Of a DNA stretch of 64,000 nucleotides, positions 1-11,315 are shown piece by piece (positions within the stretch are counted from its first letter, which is position 1; each line of letters begins with the position of its first letter). Under the pieces are notes generated by a model. The model saw only the letters and a program-made list of their open reading frames with translations. It was not told the DNA's origin and did no database searches. This DNA comes from Medicago truncatula (Eukaryota; Streptophyta; Magnoliopsida; Fabales; Fabaceae). A program made the translations under genes and the position numbers. The stretch is from NCBI RefSeq assembly GCF_003473485.1, contig NC_053048.1, positions 25,103,255 to 25,167,254 on the forward strand. The letters are read 5' to 3'.

Positions 1-459
1 TAAGTCTTTAATTGTTGTTGTGGCTGGCCGTTGGATGCAGTAGCAGCAAAAGGTGATTGTTGGTGAAATGGAGAAGGTAATTGTAATCAAGTGTAAAAAG
101 TGTACAATAAGATGTATGGATTATATTAATCCAATTACTCTTAATGATGGTTCACCGGTAAAGGGTTTGATAGAGCCCTCACCTTAGAATCCACCAATTA
201 TATATATAGGTGTTGTGTTATTGTACACTGACAAGTATCCAACATCAAAACGCACCTAATCCAAGAAGTTTTCATACTTCATAGACTTGGATGCATTTAA
301 TAGACATGCTATTTATGATTGGAGAAGAGAGAAAAATGATAAAAGTGATTCTTATATATAATGAATCAACCAACTACTAACAAGTTACTCATGATTAATT
401 ATCAACCGCTAATATCTCTAATGTACATATTATAATACAGAAAGCACATTTAAATGAAC
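1..459. other. Intergenic, no gene recognised
   Basis: AT-rich sequence without a convincing open reading frame. It runs into the inverted-repeat complex that starts near 460. I see no domain, RNA or repeat signature in it. Confidence 0.5.
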
Positions 460-1680
460 AAAATGATATATCCGAGCACCAACATAGCTAACTAAATATA
501 CACTTATTTTAGTTATTAATACATTTAAAATTATAATGACAGCGTACAAATATCGAAATAACGGTTTACATTTTAATATATTAATTTTTTCTTAAGGATT
601 ATAATACATCCTTAAGAGGTTACTGAGGTTTTATTAAAAAAAAGATTACTAAAGGTATGTTTGGTCCGACATGTTTTCGAACTTATAACTTATACCTTAT
701 CTTATAAGCTTATTTGACTAAAAAAGATTCGTTGGTAACAGTCATTTTTTCATGAGTTTATAGATTATTTTTATAAGCTTATAGCTGTTTCTGATAAGCT
801 AATTCAAGTAGATTATAGTTTAAAGGTTATAGATAAAAGTGATAAGTTATACACCTTCCGGTCACTATTATAAGCAAAAGTTCATTTTTTAGGTTCTTTC
901 AATAAATAGTTATAGATAAAAGTAAAATGTTGTTTTTAGGTTTGGTACATATATGTGGTGCTCAAGTCCCTTTCAATGTTTAGGCATCGCTTAATGGTTT
1001 GGTTTTGGTTGTTTGTATGACTCTGTGTTTGTAAAGTAGTTCTTTTGGCACACCTTGTGCTAGAGGAGTTGCTTTTGGTGGTTAATTTATATTCCATTTT
1101 TTATTGTTCAAAAAAAAAAAAGTTATAGATAAAAGTGATAAGTTATACACCCTCCGGTCACTACTATAAGAAAAAGTTTACTTTTTAGGTTCTTTCAATA
1201 AATAATGTATGTGGTCTATATAATATACCATATACATCATTTATTAAATAAATCTAAAAAATAAACTTGTACTTATAATAGTGACAGAAGGATGTATGCT
1301 TTAAACTATAATATACTTGAATTAGCTTATCACAAACAACTATAAGCTCATAAAAATAATCTATAAACTCATGAGAAAATGACCGTTATCAAAGGAATCT
1401 TTTTTAATCAAATGAGCTTATAAGACAAGTTATAAGTTATATGTTCAAAAACATATCTTACCAAACACACCGTTAATTAGTAAACTTTTTTTTTTTTGAA
1501 TAAACCCTAGTAACCTCTTAAGGATGTATTATAATCCTTCATAAAAAAATCAATATATTAAAATGTAAACAGTTATTTCGGTCTTTGAATGTGTGATATG
1601 TTATCATTATAATTTTAAAATAAGTGTATATTATTTAGTTAGTTATGTCGGTGCTTGGATATATCACTTTGGTCCTCAAA
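460..1680. repeat. Large terminal-inverted-repeat element, nested
   Basis: The first 400 bases (about 465-870) reappear inverted and diverged at about 1290-1675. Paired landmarks include a ccttaagaggttact block at about 612 and 1510, and a cttataagcttat type block at about 700 and 1405. The centre holds a tandemly duplicated 83-bp unit (825-907 and 1121-1203) with a ccggtcactattataag core. The arms are long and AT-rich with no coding capacity, so this is a non-autonomous DNA transposon or foldback element. The superfamily is uncertain because no clean target duplication was found. Confidence 0.65.
924..1120 (+). mobile_element. LINE 3' end (5'-truncated) with poly(A) tail
   Basis: About 200 bp ending in a run of A at 1110-1120. 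Its text (cttttggcacaccttgtgct near 1046) matches, in reverse complement, the 3' end of the LINE at 16636-18057 (cacaaggtgtgccaagg near 16686). A 16-bp direct repeat, agttatagataaaagt, lies at 908-923 and 1121-1136, as expected of a target-site duplication made by target-primed reverse transcription. The insertion sits inside a duplicated unit of the host inverted-repeat element. Confidence 0.75.
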
Positions 1681-1688
1681 TATGTTTT

Positions 1689-2037
1689 GAATTTTTTTTC
1701 TGCCCTAATTTATGCCAAAAAAATACAAAAATGTCCCATTTTTTCGAAAAATTGCATAAATGCTCTACTTTTTCAGAAGTCTCTGGTACCACTCCACTTG
1801 GAGTTGCGGGGTACCCTAAAAAGTGACAATTTTTGTCCTTATTGTACCCCTCTACTTGGAGTTGCGGGGTACTTTTCTAATAAGGACAAAAAATTTGTCA
1901 CTTTTTAGGGTACCCCGCAACTCCAAGTGGAGTGGTACCAGGGACTTCTGAAAAAGTAGGGTATTTGTGCAATTTTTTGAAAAAGTGGAACATTTTTGTA
2001 TTTTTTGGCATAAACTAGGGCAGGAAAAAAAAATTCT
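1689..2037. repeat. Near-perfect palindrome (foldback hairpin, arms about 150 bp)
   Basis: The left arm from gaattttttttctgccct (1689) is mirrored by the right arm ending agggcaggaaaaaaaaattc (2037). The centre is near 1863. A block containing ccacttggagttgcggggta occurs twice on the plus strand (about 1795 and 1852) and once inverted (about 1910). A transcript would form a long hairpin. Open reading frames on both strands here are products of the palindrome and not genes. Confidence 0.8.
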
Positions 2038-2103
2038 TATGTTTTTACTTAGAGCTGCAAACAAAATAAACATTGAAGATGTCTCAATTTTGATATATTC
2101 TGA

Positions 2104-2339
2104 AGGGTTAATGGTGCTTTACCCCCTGTAATATAGGTCATTTTTTGTTTTTCCTCCTGTAAATTTTTTTTTTTTTTGGAATACCCCCCTAATAGGTCAA
2201 AAAAAAAATGAAAAAATTCTGCAAAAAAATAAAGTCGTTTTTTTATGACCTATTAGGAGGTATTCCAAAAAAAAAATTATTTTACAGGGAGGAAAACAAA
2301 AAATGACCTATATTACAGGGATAAATCACCATTAACCCT
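2104..2339. mobile_element. MITE, 236 bp
   Basis: It opens with agggttaatggtg and closes with caccattaaccct, which is the exact reverse complement. The inverted repeat continues inward for roughly 60 bp on each side, including ataggtcattttttgttttt and its complement. There is no coding capacity. The target duplication is not clear, so the superfamily is left open. Confidence 0.8.
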
Positions 2340-2797
2340 ATTCCAAAATTATAATGACAACGTCACAATATACATTTATATCCTTAAGAAAACAACTCAC
2401 ACATTCAAATAATTATTAATCTAAATTAAAACAAAAACAATCTCTTAAACTTGTATAGTTAGTATGTGTTGAATTGTTTATTAATTAAAAACACATTGTG
2501 CATGGTTTCAGTGCATTCGCGACATATAACACAACTCTTAATTTATAGCAACCAAACCCAAACAAAATTAGTTTTCCAAAAAAAAAATCCCAAACAAAAT
2601 TAGAATATCAAATTTTATAAAAATAGGGTTCATACGGAAATTGGGAAGAACCCTAAAATCCAATTAACCACATAAATTAGAAATTATAATTTTAATAACC
2701 CAATAAATCAAACATGAAGACATGCTCTTATATCACTTGTTAGAAATTATGTGTAAATAAAAACAAATTTCATAAAACGTATTAGAAATACTTGATA
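2340..2797. other. Intergenic, AT-rich
   Basis: No gene recognised. The first bases (aaaattataatgaca) repeat a short stretch seen near 528 in the inverted-repeat complex, which suggests the MITE before it landed in a copy of that family. Confidence 0.4.
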
Positions 2798-3255
2798 AAG
2801 CTTTGATAACAGTCCTCTCAACTACAATGATATGAAATAGAGAGGAGGTGATCTAATTTGAAACACACAACTAACGGTTAGCGAAAGCTGATTTGGTTCT
2901 TCCTCAACTGTTACTTTTATGTCTTTAGTTCTCTTCAGACGGAGAGAAGAGAAAGTTTGTCGTGTATGGTGCATTGGAGACAATAGCCTCTTACAGTGTG
3001 ATGCCATTAGGATTTACCATTATTGTATTAATGGGTCATCCAGACATCCACTCATAGAGTCCATATTAATTAATTTAAATAATTAATTATCCAAATAAAA
3101 ATCTAATTAGCCTTATTACTTAATGTGATCACTAATATTGATAAATAACTAATATAATTAGTATAAAGATTTTTTCTTTGAACAAATAATTAGTATAAAG
3201 ATATTTTCCACATAATGACATTCAAATATAATTAAATAATAAAATATTCCAACAT
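2798..3255. repeat. Dispersed repeat, copy 1 (partner at 12645-13793)
   Basis: From aagctttgataaca to aatattccaacat this stretch aligns by eye with 12645-13793, after removing the 710-bp hAT insertion from the latter. Shared landmarks are ctctcttcagacgg versus ctctcttcagatgt, and gagtccatatyaa followed by attaattt and ccttattacttaat. No domain is recognised in either copy. A predicted 61-residue reading frame here is not conserved in the partner. Confidence 0.6.
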
Positions 3256-4129
3256 AATAGTAAATGTCCTCCTTGATTTTATGCTAAATCGCCAGTGCCC
3301 CATGCGACTGATAAAAATCTGTGCACACCCAATATAGGATCCAAGCATTTTAATTTTATATATGTTGAAATTAAATTACGGTGTTTGTTGCCCTCTTTAA
3401 TCATATCAATGTTGGAAAGTCGCCTATTTATAGGAATCTTAAACATATTCTACCTTATAATTATGCTTACAACAACAAAAAAAAAAAATTAAATTGTCAC
3501 AATTTAGAGATTTGGACACCATGATTCGACCCCTAACATGTGACACGGTGAATACCCTCACCGCGAAATGGTAGTAAAAATTTCATATCTATACCAACCA
3601 TTTTCAATATTTCCATGATTTTTTTATAGTTTTTTTTTTCATAAAACAATTAATTTGAATTTCTTTCGTTACGAACACTCACCGAAAACGATACAATCAA
3701 ATGGTCATTCAAATAAACATATGATATAACTAACCCTCTAAATAATAACGAAATCATTTTTCAATACTTAAGTAGAAATGAAAACTTAGATAAGATAGAA
3801 TGATTATATTACAATCAAAATAAAAGTTTGAAAAATTATGATCACAAGAAAATCAATGATTACATAACATGCTTCAAATGCAAATTCTAAAGCAAAATGA
3901 TTTGAGTACATACACACAATATGTTGAGAGAGAAATATACATAAAAATAAAGAGAAAATGATAGTGTTGAATAGGTGTCTACCTATAAGAGCTCAATTCT
4001 ACATCAACTTTCACCTAAGTTTATTGATCAGATATAAGATTATTTGCAAAGATAAAGAATGTAGGTTAATCAATCATCGTACGTTCTCTCAAAATCAAGA
4101 GACGAAGTAATCTAACTCAACATCATTCA
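3256..4129. other. Intergenic, downstream of the receptor kinase
   Basis: AT-rich with short homopolymer runs. The final few hundred bases are presumably the 3' UTR and terminator of the minus-strand receptor kinase. No gene or repeat boundary recognised. Confidence 0.4.
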
Positions 4130-7100
4130 TCACTCAAAAACTCTTTCATTGCTTTGAAGCTTCTCAACCACCTGGCTCATATTAGGCCTAATATCTCTAT
4201 CTTCCTCTACACAATCCAAAGCAACTTTAGCCAAAACTTCCATCTTATTTAAATCACAATTGGTCCCCATTGCAGGATCCATAATTTCTTCAACCCAACA
4301 TGTACTCCTCTTTTTCTCTCTTACCCAAGTTATCAACCTTCCATTGTATGCCATTTCTCCATCAACGTCTTCTATATTCATCATCGTTGGACTCTTTCCA
4401 GTTATCATCTCCAACAATACAACCCCATAACCATAAACATCCACTTTAGATGTTATTGGCAAATTGAAAATCCACTCAGGGGCCATATATCCTCTTGTTC
4501 CTCTAATCATTGAGAATTCTGAATTATTATTAAGACTGTTTCGGGTTTTCAGCTTAGATAATCCAAAATCTGCTAACTTAGGGTGAAAGTTAGAATCAAG
4601 AAGTATGTTTTGAGGCTTTATATCACAATGCAAAATCCATTCCAAACATTCTTCATGTAGATAAGCTAGAACTTTAGCTGTTCCTAAAGCAATATCATAC
4701 CTTTTACTCCAGTCAAGTGTGTTAGTTTTAGATGAAAGATTTTCAGCTAAAGATCCATTTTCCATGTACTCATATACCAAAAGTCTATGCTTACCTTCAG
4801 CACAATATCCCCACATATCAATCAAGTTCATGTGGTTAAGCCGTCCAATGATGCTTACTTCAGCAAGAAATTCTCCTTCTCCTTGTTTAGCTTCATTTAA
4901 TCTCTTTATTGCTGCATGTCTTTGATCTGGCAATGTACCTCTATATACAATCCCTCCTCCACCTCTTCCAATCTCATTACTGAAATTCTTTGTTGCTATC
5001 TTCAACTCGGAGTAACTATATCTTCTGAATCCCAATAATACATGATGATAGTTATGTTGATCTCCACTAGAATTTTTCTTGGTCTTAATTAAAAAACCAC
5101 AAACCGCAACAAAGAAAAAGGATTCTAAACCACCAATTGTAATTGAAAGCCACAGAAAAAACCTAACCAAATGACTTGTTGGTTTTATAACATAGTCCTT
5201 GTGAAGCTGCACAGAGCAAACCCGGTCTGCTACACTCATATACTCTTCTTTAGAGAAGTTATTACCTTTTGGAAATCTCAAGTATGTTGTTCCTACAAAA
5301 CTTGGCGAGTGCCTCCCGTTTAACAATTGTAGCTTTGTATAACATTTGAAGATATTTTGGCCCTCTTCATATGAGTATTGGAATGCCGTACAGTTACAAT
5401 CTTGCAAACATAAACTCTCACAATTTTTGTAGGTACTATTTTGAACAAAATTACTGTCATAGCCGTAGAGCTCGAAACCATTCAATTTTAAAAAGGTAGA
5501 CTCACTTCTATTACAAGTAAAATCAAACATAGGTTCACAACCAGAAGAGAAATCATTATGGTTCTTCACTTTATACCCTGGCAAACAAGAGCATTTCTTA
5601 CCCTTTTTAGGATCATAGCTGCAAGTGCTATTTTCACCACAAACTCCATGAATGATGCAAGTGTCAGGTATGACTTGCCATGAAACATGCCAATTTGCTG
5701 ACAAGTTTTTTCGACTGTAAACTCGAACATTACCATCAGAATCCATGGTTAATTTTCTTTGCATGACCATACCATAATCATAAGTGGAAAAAATGTAATT
5801 ATCAGATGATATGAACTTTCCAAGAGAATCCAACAATGCAATTCTACTACTATTGTAATTGGATCTTCCAGCTTGCCAGCTTAACAATAAAGCAGGTGGC
5901 CAATATGTACTTGAAACATCAGGACCATCATAATTGAGACGAATAACATTGTTATCATCAAAGAAAAACTTATAGAAGCCAGAAGAATGATTACTTTGGC
6001 TTTTTGAAGAAACAAGTTTTATGTATCTAGTGAGAGGTTGATTAGGAAGGAGAGTATTTGTTGGGAAATCATAGCTTTGCCACAAGATGGTAGTTCCTTG
6101 AAGCTCACGTAATACAAGATTACCATCTTCTTTGAGATACAACTCTAATGAAGCATTTGATGCTGTGTTTGAAGACCAAGTGTTGTGTTGACCCGCATCA
6201 AGCAAGAGGATGTTACCTGTGTTTAAGAGGAAAAGCTTTGAGTGCTTACCTGTTGGAAAATAGACGAAGAAGATCAGGAAATCATATAGCTAGAATGATA
6301 ACATTTATTATTGATAGCCAGATATTAAGTTTTTATATTGGTCTAACTCATTCTTACAAAATTATGATATCAGTTTTTATATTGAGTAAAATCTATCTTA
6401 TGTGTTCAACGTATTTTCCAATTGACATTAGTAATGACTACACGAGGATGAAAACTTTATACCAATAATATGATAGATAGAAAGAAGAAGAAAAAAAAAA
6501 AAACAAGTGTCAGTGGTGCTGTATACAGATTGGTGGTGGTTGTTTCTTTGTGAAAAAAAAAAAAAAAAGGATTGGTGGTTGTTTAGAGTAAACTCTGACA
6601 TATATTATGTGAATAACATATACGTCCCCGTGAGCTAAACTCAATTGATAGAAACATGCATTATTATATGCTGGAGCTGGGGCACGAACCTCAGACCCTC
6701 CACTTATTCACCTTAAAAATGGTGAATTTTAACCACTAAACTACTTAATAAAAAATAAAAAACATATATTACCTCCCGCTCAACCGATATCAGTTATAGC
6801 AACAAAAAAAAATGAAGCGTTATCAAAAGTACATGTACCCTTCATAGGAACTTATTTTTATATAAATAAGAGTAAATAAAAAATAAAGGTTTAATTTCAA
6901 TATTCCTTAAAAAAAAAGGTTTAATTTCAATATTGCCCGTCCTATTTTATCCCGTTCACGAAAATAGTTATTTTATATAAAAATTGAACTTTCAAACCCC
7001 TTAATTATCATATTTGTTACAATTTTGTCCAAACCCGTACTTTTTTCCCTAAAAATTGTTAAATATAGCTCATAGACAGTGTCAAGTGGACAGGAGTTGA

Positions 7101-8005
7101 GCGAGCGGAGCAAGCTTCAACCACGGCCTTGCGTTTGGTCCACCTCTTTGTTGTGGGGGGACGACTCGGGTCATTACAAGAATTTAAGATTTTACTGGTG
7201 GACACAAAATTAAAAAATGGGATGCTGCTGTTAACTTCATCCCTCAATTATCTTAAACAAATTTTTTTAAAAATTTTACGACAATTTTTTAAAACATATT
7301 TATATCTTAAATTGTTATTTTTCAAAATAAAAAAAAAAAAAAAAAGGGATATACTAGGAACATTACGGGCAGTAATTTTAGCCACCACAAACGTTAAAAA
7401 AGCCGTCCAAATATTTCTTGAGCTTTTGACCGCTTGTAATTTTAGCCGGTAATATTCCAATTGGGGGCCAAGGGCGATGCCCTTGGAGACATGGTGTATT
7501 GTTGTAATACATGTAATATTTATATAAGATTTGTAAGATTATAAACACTAAATTTACTAGGATTAAGCAAACATCATGTCCTACCAATTGAGCAAGTGTA
7601 CCAAATCGTTTACCAAACAATAAAGTGATAAGTAGAGTATTGTATCCACAAGGATTAAGCAAGTGTATCAAATCATTTACTAGAAAAATTATATTAAATT
7701 GTAAATTTGCATGAATTTTAACATTACGTACCGTTTACAGGTTGTTCACGGTTTGCCATCCAAACAATATTGGCTGGGTCGGGACTTTGATTCGTCATTT
7801 CTGTGAACCATATGGCGAATGAAAATGCGTTGTCGCCAATTTGATAGAAGCCAGCAGAGAATGTACCCTTTGAAGAGACAATTACATCTTCTGTATGTTT
7901 CTCTACTGAGAGAGAGGATCCTTTTATCAAAGATGATACAGAGGAGGAACATTGGAAGGGAAATAGCAACATGACTACCAAAATATGTGAAATTGTGTAA
8001 GCCAT
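4130..8005 (-). CDS. G-type lectin S-receptor-like Ser/Thr kinase (ZmPK1 class)
   Basis: Two exons, 8005-7732 and 6249-4130, encode 797 residues. The join is in phase: exon 1 ends in g before gtacgt, and exon 2 follows an acceptor ending ccaacag, giving a continuous PVNGKHSKL. Residues 1-22 look like a signal peptide. A bulb-lectin domain follows (WMANREQPVNG), then an S-locus glycoprotein and EGF-like cysteine region and a PAN domain with CNCTAF near 374. A transmembrane span lies at about 450-472. The kinase domain runs from about 512 to 790, with loop IGRGGGGIVYRG, AIKRL, catalytic HCDIKPQNILL near 635, DFGLSK and APEW near 680, so catalytic residues are intact. By family it is a plasma-membrane receptor for cell-surface signals; the ligand is unknown. 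The 1482-bp intron is unusual in this often intronless group and holds repeat debris. Whether it is expressed cannot be judged. Confidence 0.9.
6624..6760 (+). mobile_element. tRNA-derived SINE (degenerate) in receptor-kinase intron
   Basis: Begins gtccccgtgagctaaactca, a decayed box A, then tgcattattatatgctgg, then a box B-like cacgaacctcagacc, and ends in ccactaaactacttaataaa. The same order of blocks appears at 23267, 30378, 38766 and 60683. It is a repeat copy and not a functional tRNA. Confidence 0.65.
7555..7690. repeat. Retroelement-like fragment shared with 8430-8530
   Basis: The phrase aagtgataagtagagtat followed by tatccacaaggatt occurs at 7623-7655 and again at 8473-8507. It is preceded in both by aagcaagtgtaycaaatcgt. 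One copy lies in the receptor-kinase intron close to exon 1 and the other upstream of the gene. It is likely part of an LTR or other long repeat, class not determined. Confidence 0.5.
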
Positions 8006-8039
8006 TTTATTAGTTAATTATTGTTGTTGCAATTGCAAT

Positions 8040-8064
8040 GTAACTATGTAAGTATATATAGTGT
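8040..8064 (-). promoter_or_regulatory. Putative TATA box of the receptor kinase
   Basis: The minus strand reads cactatatatacttac at about 8048-8062, roughly 45-55 bases upstream of the ATG at 8005. A TATA-like string at this distance is plausible but implies a short 5' UTR. Confidence 0.35.
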
Positions 8065-9235
8065 GTATGAGTGTATGCTTTATTTGTTGAAGGTGATGTC
8101 CATTTGTAATGTCGTGTTTGAAACTTTCAATGCTTGACGCGAGTCTTTGTGGTGGGATTTGGAGGTCTAGCACTAAGGAGTAATAAGGAGTATGGGGTCG
8201 TCCATATCTTGCACTAAGGACTAATAAGGAGTATGGGGTCGTCTATGTTATATATTTTTTGGTAGTTAGGAGTAGTATTAGGGTTTTGCTAAAAAGTGTT
8301 TTTAGGGTACTTGTTAAGGATACAAAAATGAAAATCATTGATAAATTTTAAGTAGAAAAAGTTTCAATACATTGAATGCATCATTTTCAAGACAAAATTT
8401 ATTCTTTAAACTTTTTAATAAGTGCTCTGATGATCGGATTAAGCAAGTGTATCAAATCGTTTACCAAGCACTAAAGTGATAAGTAGAGTATCGTATCCAC
8501 AAGGATTGTCGTTTCGTCCAAACAATTCACGTTACTTATTTGGTGAACAAAATATAAATAAAAGATTTGAGAGTTAGATATTGCAATTTTTATTTGTTTG
8601 CAACAGAGCAAGTTACCTGTTTTGGTTGCAGAAATGTAAGCAGCGGTTAGGACTCTTCGAATCCCCCTAATCATTTGTTGGAATTAATAACATCCATGTC
8701 GCGTTCATTTATTCTAAGTAGACTATCTAGGTAATGAGTCCGTCGGGACGTTCTAACCTAATCGGTTCTTCAAGTTGCACATGTTGATCGCACGGTGATC
8801 CTTACGTGTTAGGCCTTACTCTCTCTGTTAATTTTGGTTTATCCCTCCCATGTTTGCACCTGCTGGTCATACAACGATCCTTACATGCAGGGTCTTACTC
8901 CGTCAAGGGTAATTGAAACATATAGTTAAGTAGACGTTCCTAAATTTCCAAAGGTATGGTGGCCAGTGTTCCTAAAGGTTTTCCCATCTATGAATCTTAG
9001 GAGTATAACACACTCTCCCTTTCGGTAGTTCTACAAACGGACAACCCTATCAGCGTCTACCTTACCAAGGTTTGAGGATAATGAAGATGCTGGGTTGATT
9101 TAAGTCATGAAGTCACATGCTTTCTTAATTAATAACTAGTTACATCCTATGTTCAACAGACTTTACTCAATATTAGTAATGTCACCTCCTAAGTATTTAC
9201 TACTAGAGTCAACTCACTTTCGGTATCTCTGTAAG
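8065..9235. other. Intergenic, decayed repeat sequence
   Basis: A 41-bp direct duplication (gcactaaggagtaataagga type) lies at 8170-8250. From about 8430 to 9230 the sequence reads like non-coding repeat: the 8473 block is shared with the kinase intron, and it is GC-richer than its surroundings. It runs directly into the copia fragment. No protein domain found. Confidence 0.4.
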
Positions 9236-10942
9236 TGCAGTGGAGAAAGAAGATGATCAAAATGTTCAAGATCGGACTCTTCAAAGTCCACTTAGAAGTT
9301 AGAGAATGGTAGCAGATCATCATGTAGATAAAATCATTGGAAGCACAACTGATGGTGTAAGAACCAGAATTTCCTTTGAAGATAACAACATGGCAATGAT
9401 TTCTCAAATCGAACCTAAGTCAATCAATGGAGCTATTGTTGATGACTCTTGGATTGAGGCCATGAGGGAGGAACTTTCTTAGTTTGAAAGAAACAAAGTT
9501 TGGAACTTAGTTCCAAATAATCAAGGCAAAACCATCATTGGAACAAGATGGTTTTTCAAAAACAAGCTTGATGAAGAAAGTAAGGTTGTCAGAAACAAAG
9601 CAAGGTTGGTTGCTCAAGGCTACAACCAACAGGAAGGTATTGACTATGATGAGACTTTTGCACCAGTTGCAAGGTTAGAGGCCATCAGAATTCTTCTTGC
9701 ATATATTGCACATAAAAGCATTAAACTTTTTCAAATGGATGTGAAAAGTGCATTTTTAAATGGTTTTCTAAATGAGGAAGTTTATGTAAGCCAACCTCCT
9801 GACTTCATAAATGAAGAAAAACCAAATCATGTTTTTAAACTCACTAAAGCACTTTATGGTCTTAAACAAGCTCCCAGAGCTTGGTATGATAGACTTATCA
9901 CATTTTTAATTGAAAATGGATTTTCAAGAGGAAAAATAGATACCACACTTTTCAGAAAAACTCATAACTCTGACCTACTCATAGTTCAAGTTTATGTGGA
10001 TGATATCATTTTTGGTGCAACCAAAGAGAAAATGGATGAAGATTTTTCCAATCTCATGCAAAATGAATTTGAGATGAGCATGATGAGTGAACTTGGTTTT
10101 TTCCTTGGTTTACAAATCAAACAACATCCAAATGGAATTTTCATAAGTCAAGAAAAATATGTCAATGACATTCTTAAAAAGTATAAAATGAATGAGGTAA
10201 AAATCATGGTCACCCATATGCATCCATCTTCAAGTTTAGATAAGGATGAGAGTTGAAAATCTATTTCTAAAAAAGAATATATAGGCATGATAGGCTCATT
10301 ATTATATTTGACTGCTAGCAGACTTGGCATAGTGTTTGCAGTAGGTTTATGTTTTAAACATGTGCAAAAGAATTTCATTTAACTGCAACTAAAAGGATTT
10401 TTAGATATCTAGTAGGTACTATTGATCTTGACCTTTGGTATAGTAAAGGTTCTAGTTTTGATCTTGTAGCCTATTGTGATGCTGATTATGTTGGAGACAA
10501 AGTTGAGAGAAAGAATACAAGTGGCTCATGTCAATTCCTGGGACAAGCATTGATTGGATGGTCTTGCAGAAAGCAAAACATCATTGCACTCTCAACAACT
10601 TAAGTTGATCAGTATGTATCTGCAGCAAGTTATTGCTCTCAAGTTTTATGGATCAGAAATCAGTTGGAAGATTACTCGCTAAGGTACACAAGTGTTCGTA
10701 TTTTGTGTGATAATACAAGTGCAATTAATTTTTCAAAAAATCCTATTCGACATTCTAGGTCTAAGCATATTGATATAAATCATCATTTCATTAAAGACCT
10801 TGTTCAGAAAAAGGATATTACATTAAGCTTTGTTGATACAGAAAATCAACTAGCTGACATTTTCACAAAACCTTTAGTTGATGATAGATTCAATTTTATC
10901 AAAGAAAAATTGTTAATCATGAAAAATCCCAATAAAGATTGA
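9236..10942 (+). pseudogene. Ty1/copia retrotransposon pol fragment (RT-RNase H), decayed
   Basis: The frame from about 9236 carries the start of a copia reverse transcriptase (WIEAMREEL then NKVWNLVP). From 9606 come the core motifs [20 protein letters not shown], the [12 protein letters not shown] block near 9850 and [10 protein letters not shown] near 9990. RNase H follows, with YCDADYVGD near 10470 and HIDINHHFI near 10770, ending LADIFTKPL. Stops interrupt it at 9480 (TAG), 10254 (TGA) and 10601 (TAA), and a frameshift lies near 10370. Protease and integrase are absent and no LTR pair was found. The residue style resembles Sirevirus-type copia elements, but that is inference. Confidence 0.9.
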
Positions 10943-11315
10943 TTAGTGATCACTAAGGGCCTTAGACTAACCTCCTTGATGTTATCTTATTCAATTCAGA
11001 TGGATCAATGTCAATCAGAATGTTCATCAGAACGTTCATATAGTTCAGAATGTTCATTAGTTCATAACGTTCATATTTGTTTATAGATTTCCAAAATTTA
11101 AATTTGACATGAATTCAACACACTTGTATGTTTTCTAAACCGAATAAAGGGGATCTGATTATATGAAGTATCTTTCAAATTCACATATTCGATTTCAAAA
11201 GGATATGAAACCATATATATCCACAAAACAAAGCAAAAAACAAACAAAAAATGCCGAGAAGGTTTTCTGAATTTGTTTCAACTTTCAAATTCAATTCCCT
11301 TTTATTCAATAAAAA
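10943..11315. other. Copia 3' flank, non-coding
   Basis: A set of short repeats (cagaatgttcatcagaacgttcata) occurs at 11010-11075. A purine-rich aataaaggggatc at about 11143 could be a polypurine tract before a lost 3' LTR. No gene seen. Confidence 0.35.

Noticed and set aside
1645-2073. Reading frames of 73-87 residues on both strands
   Set aside because: They arise from the palindrome and encode similar peptides on opposite strands; not genes.
6148-6468. 106-residue plus-strand frame overlapping the kinase exon
   Set aside because: Antisense shadow of exon 2 running into the intron.
7129-7671. Overlapping frames of 60-107 residues in the receptor-kinase intron
   Set aside because: Low-complexity, overlapping on both strands, no domain; intron repeat sequence.
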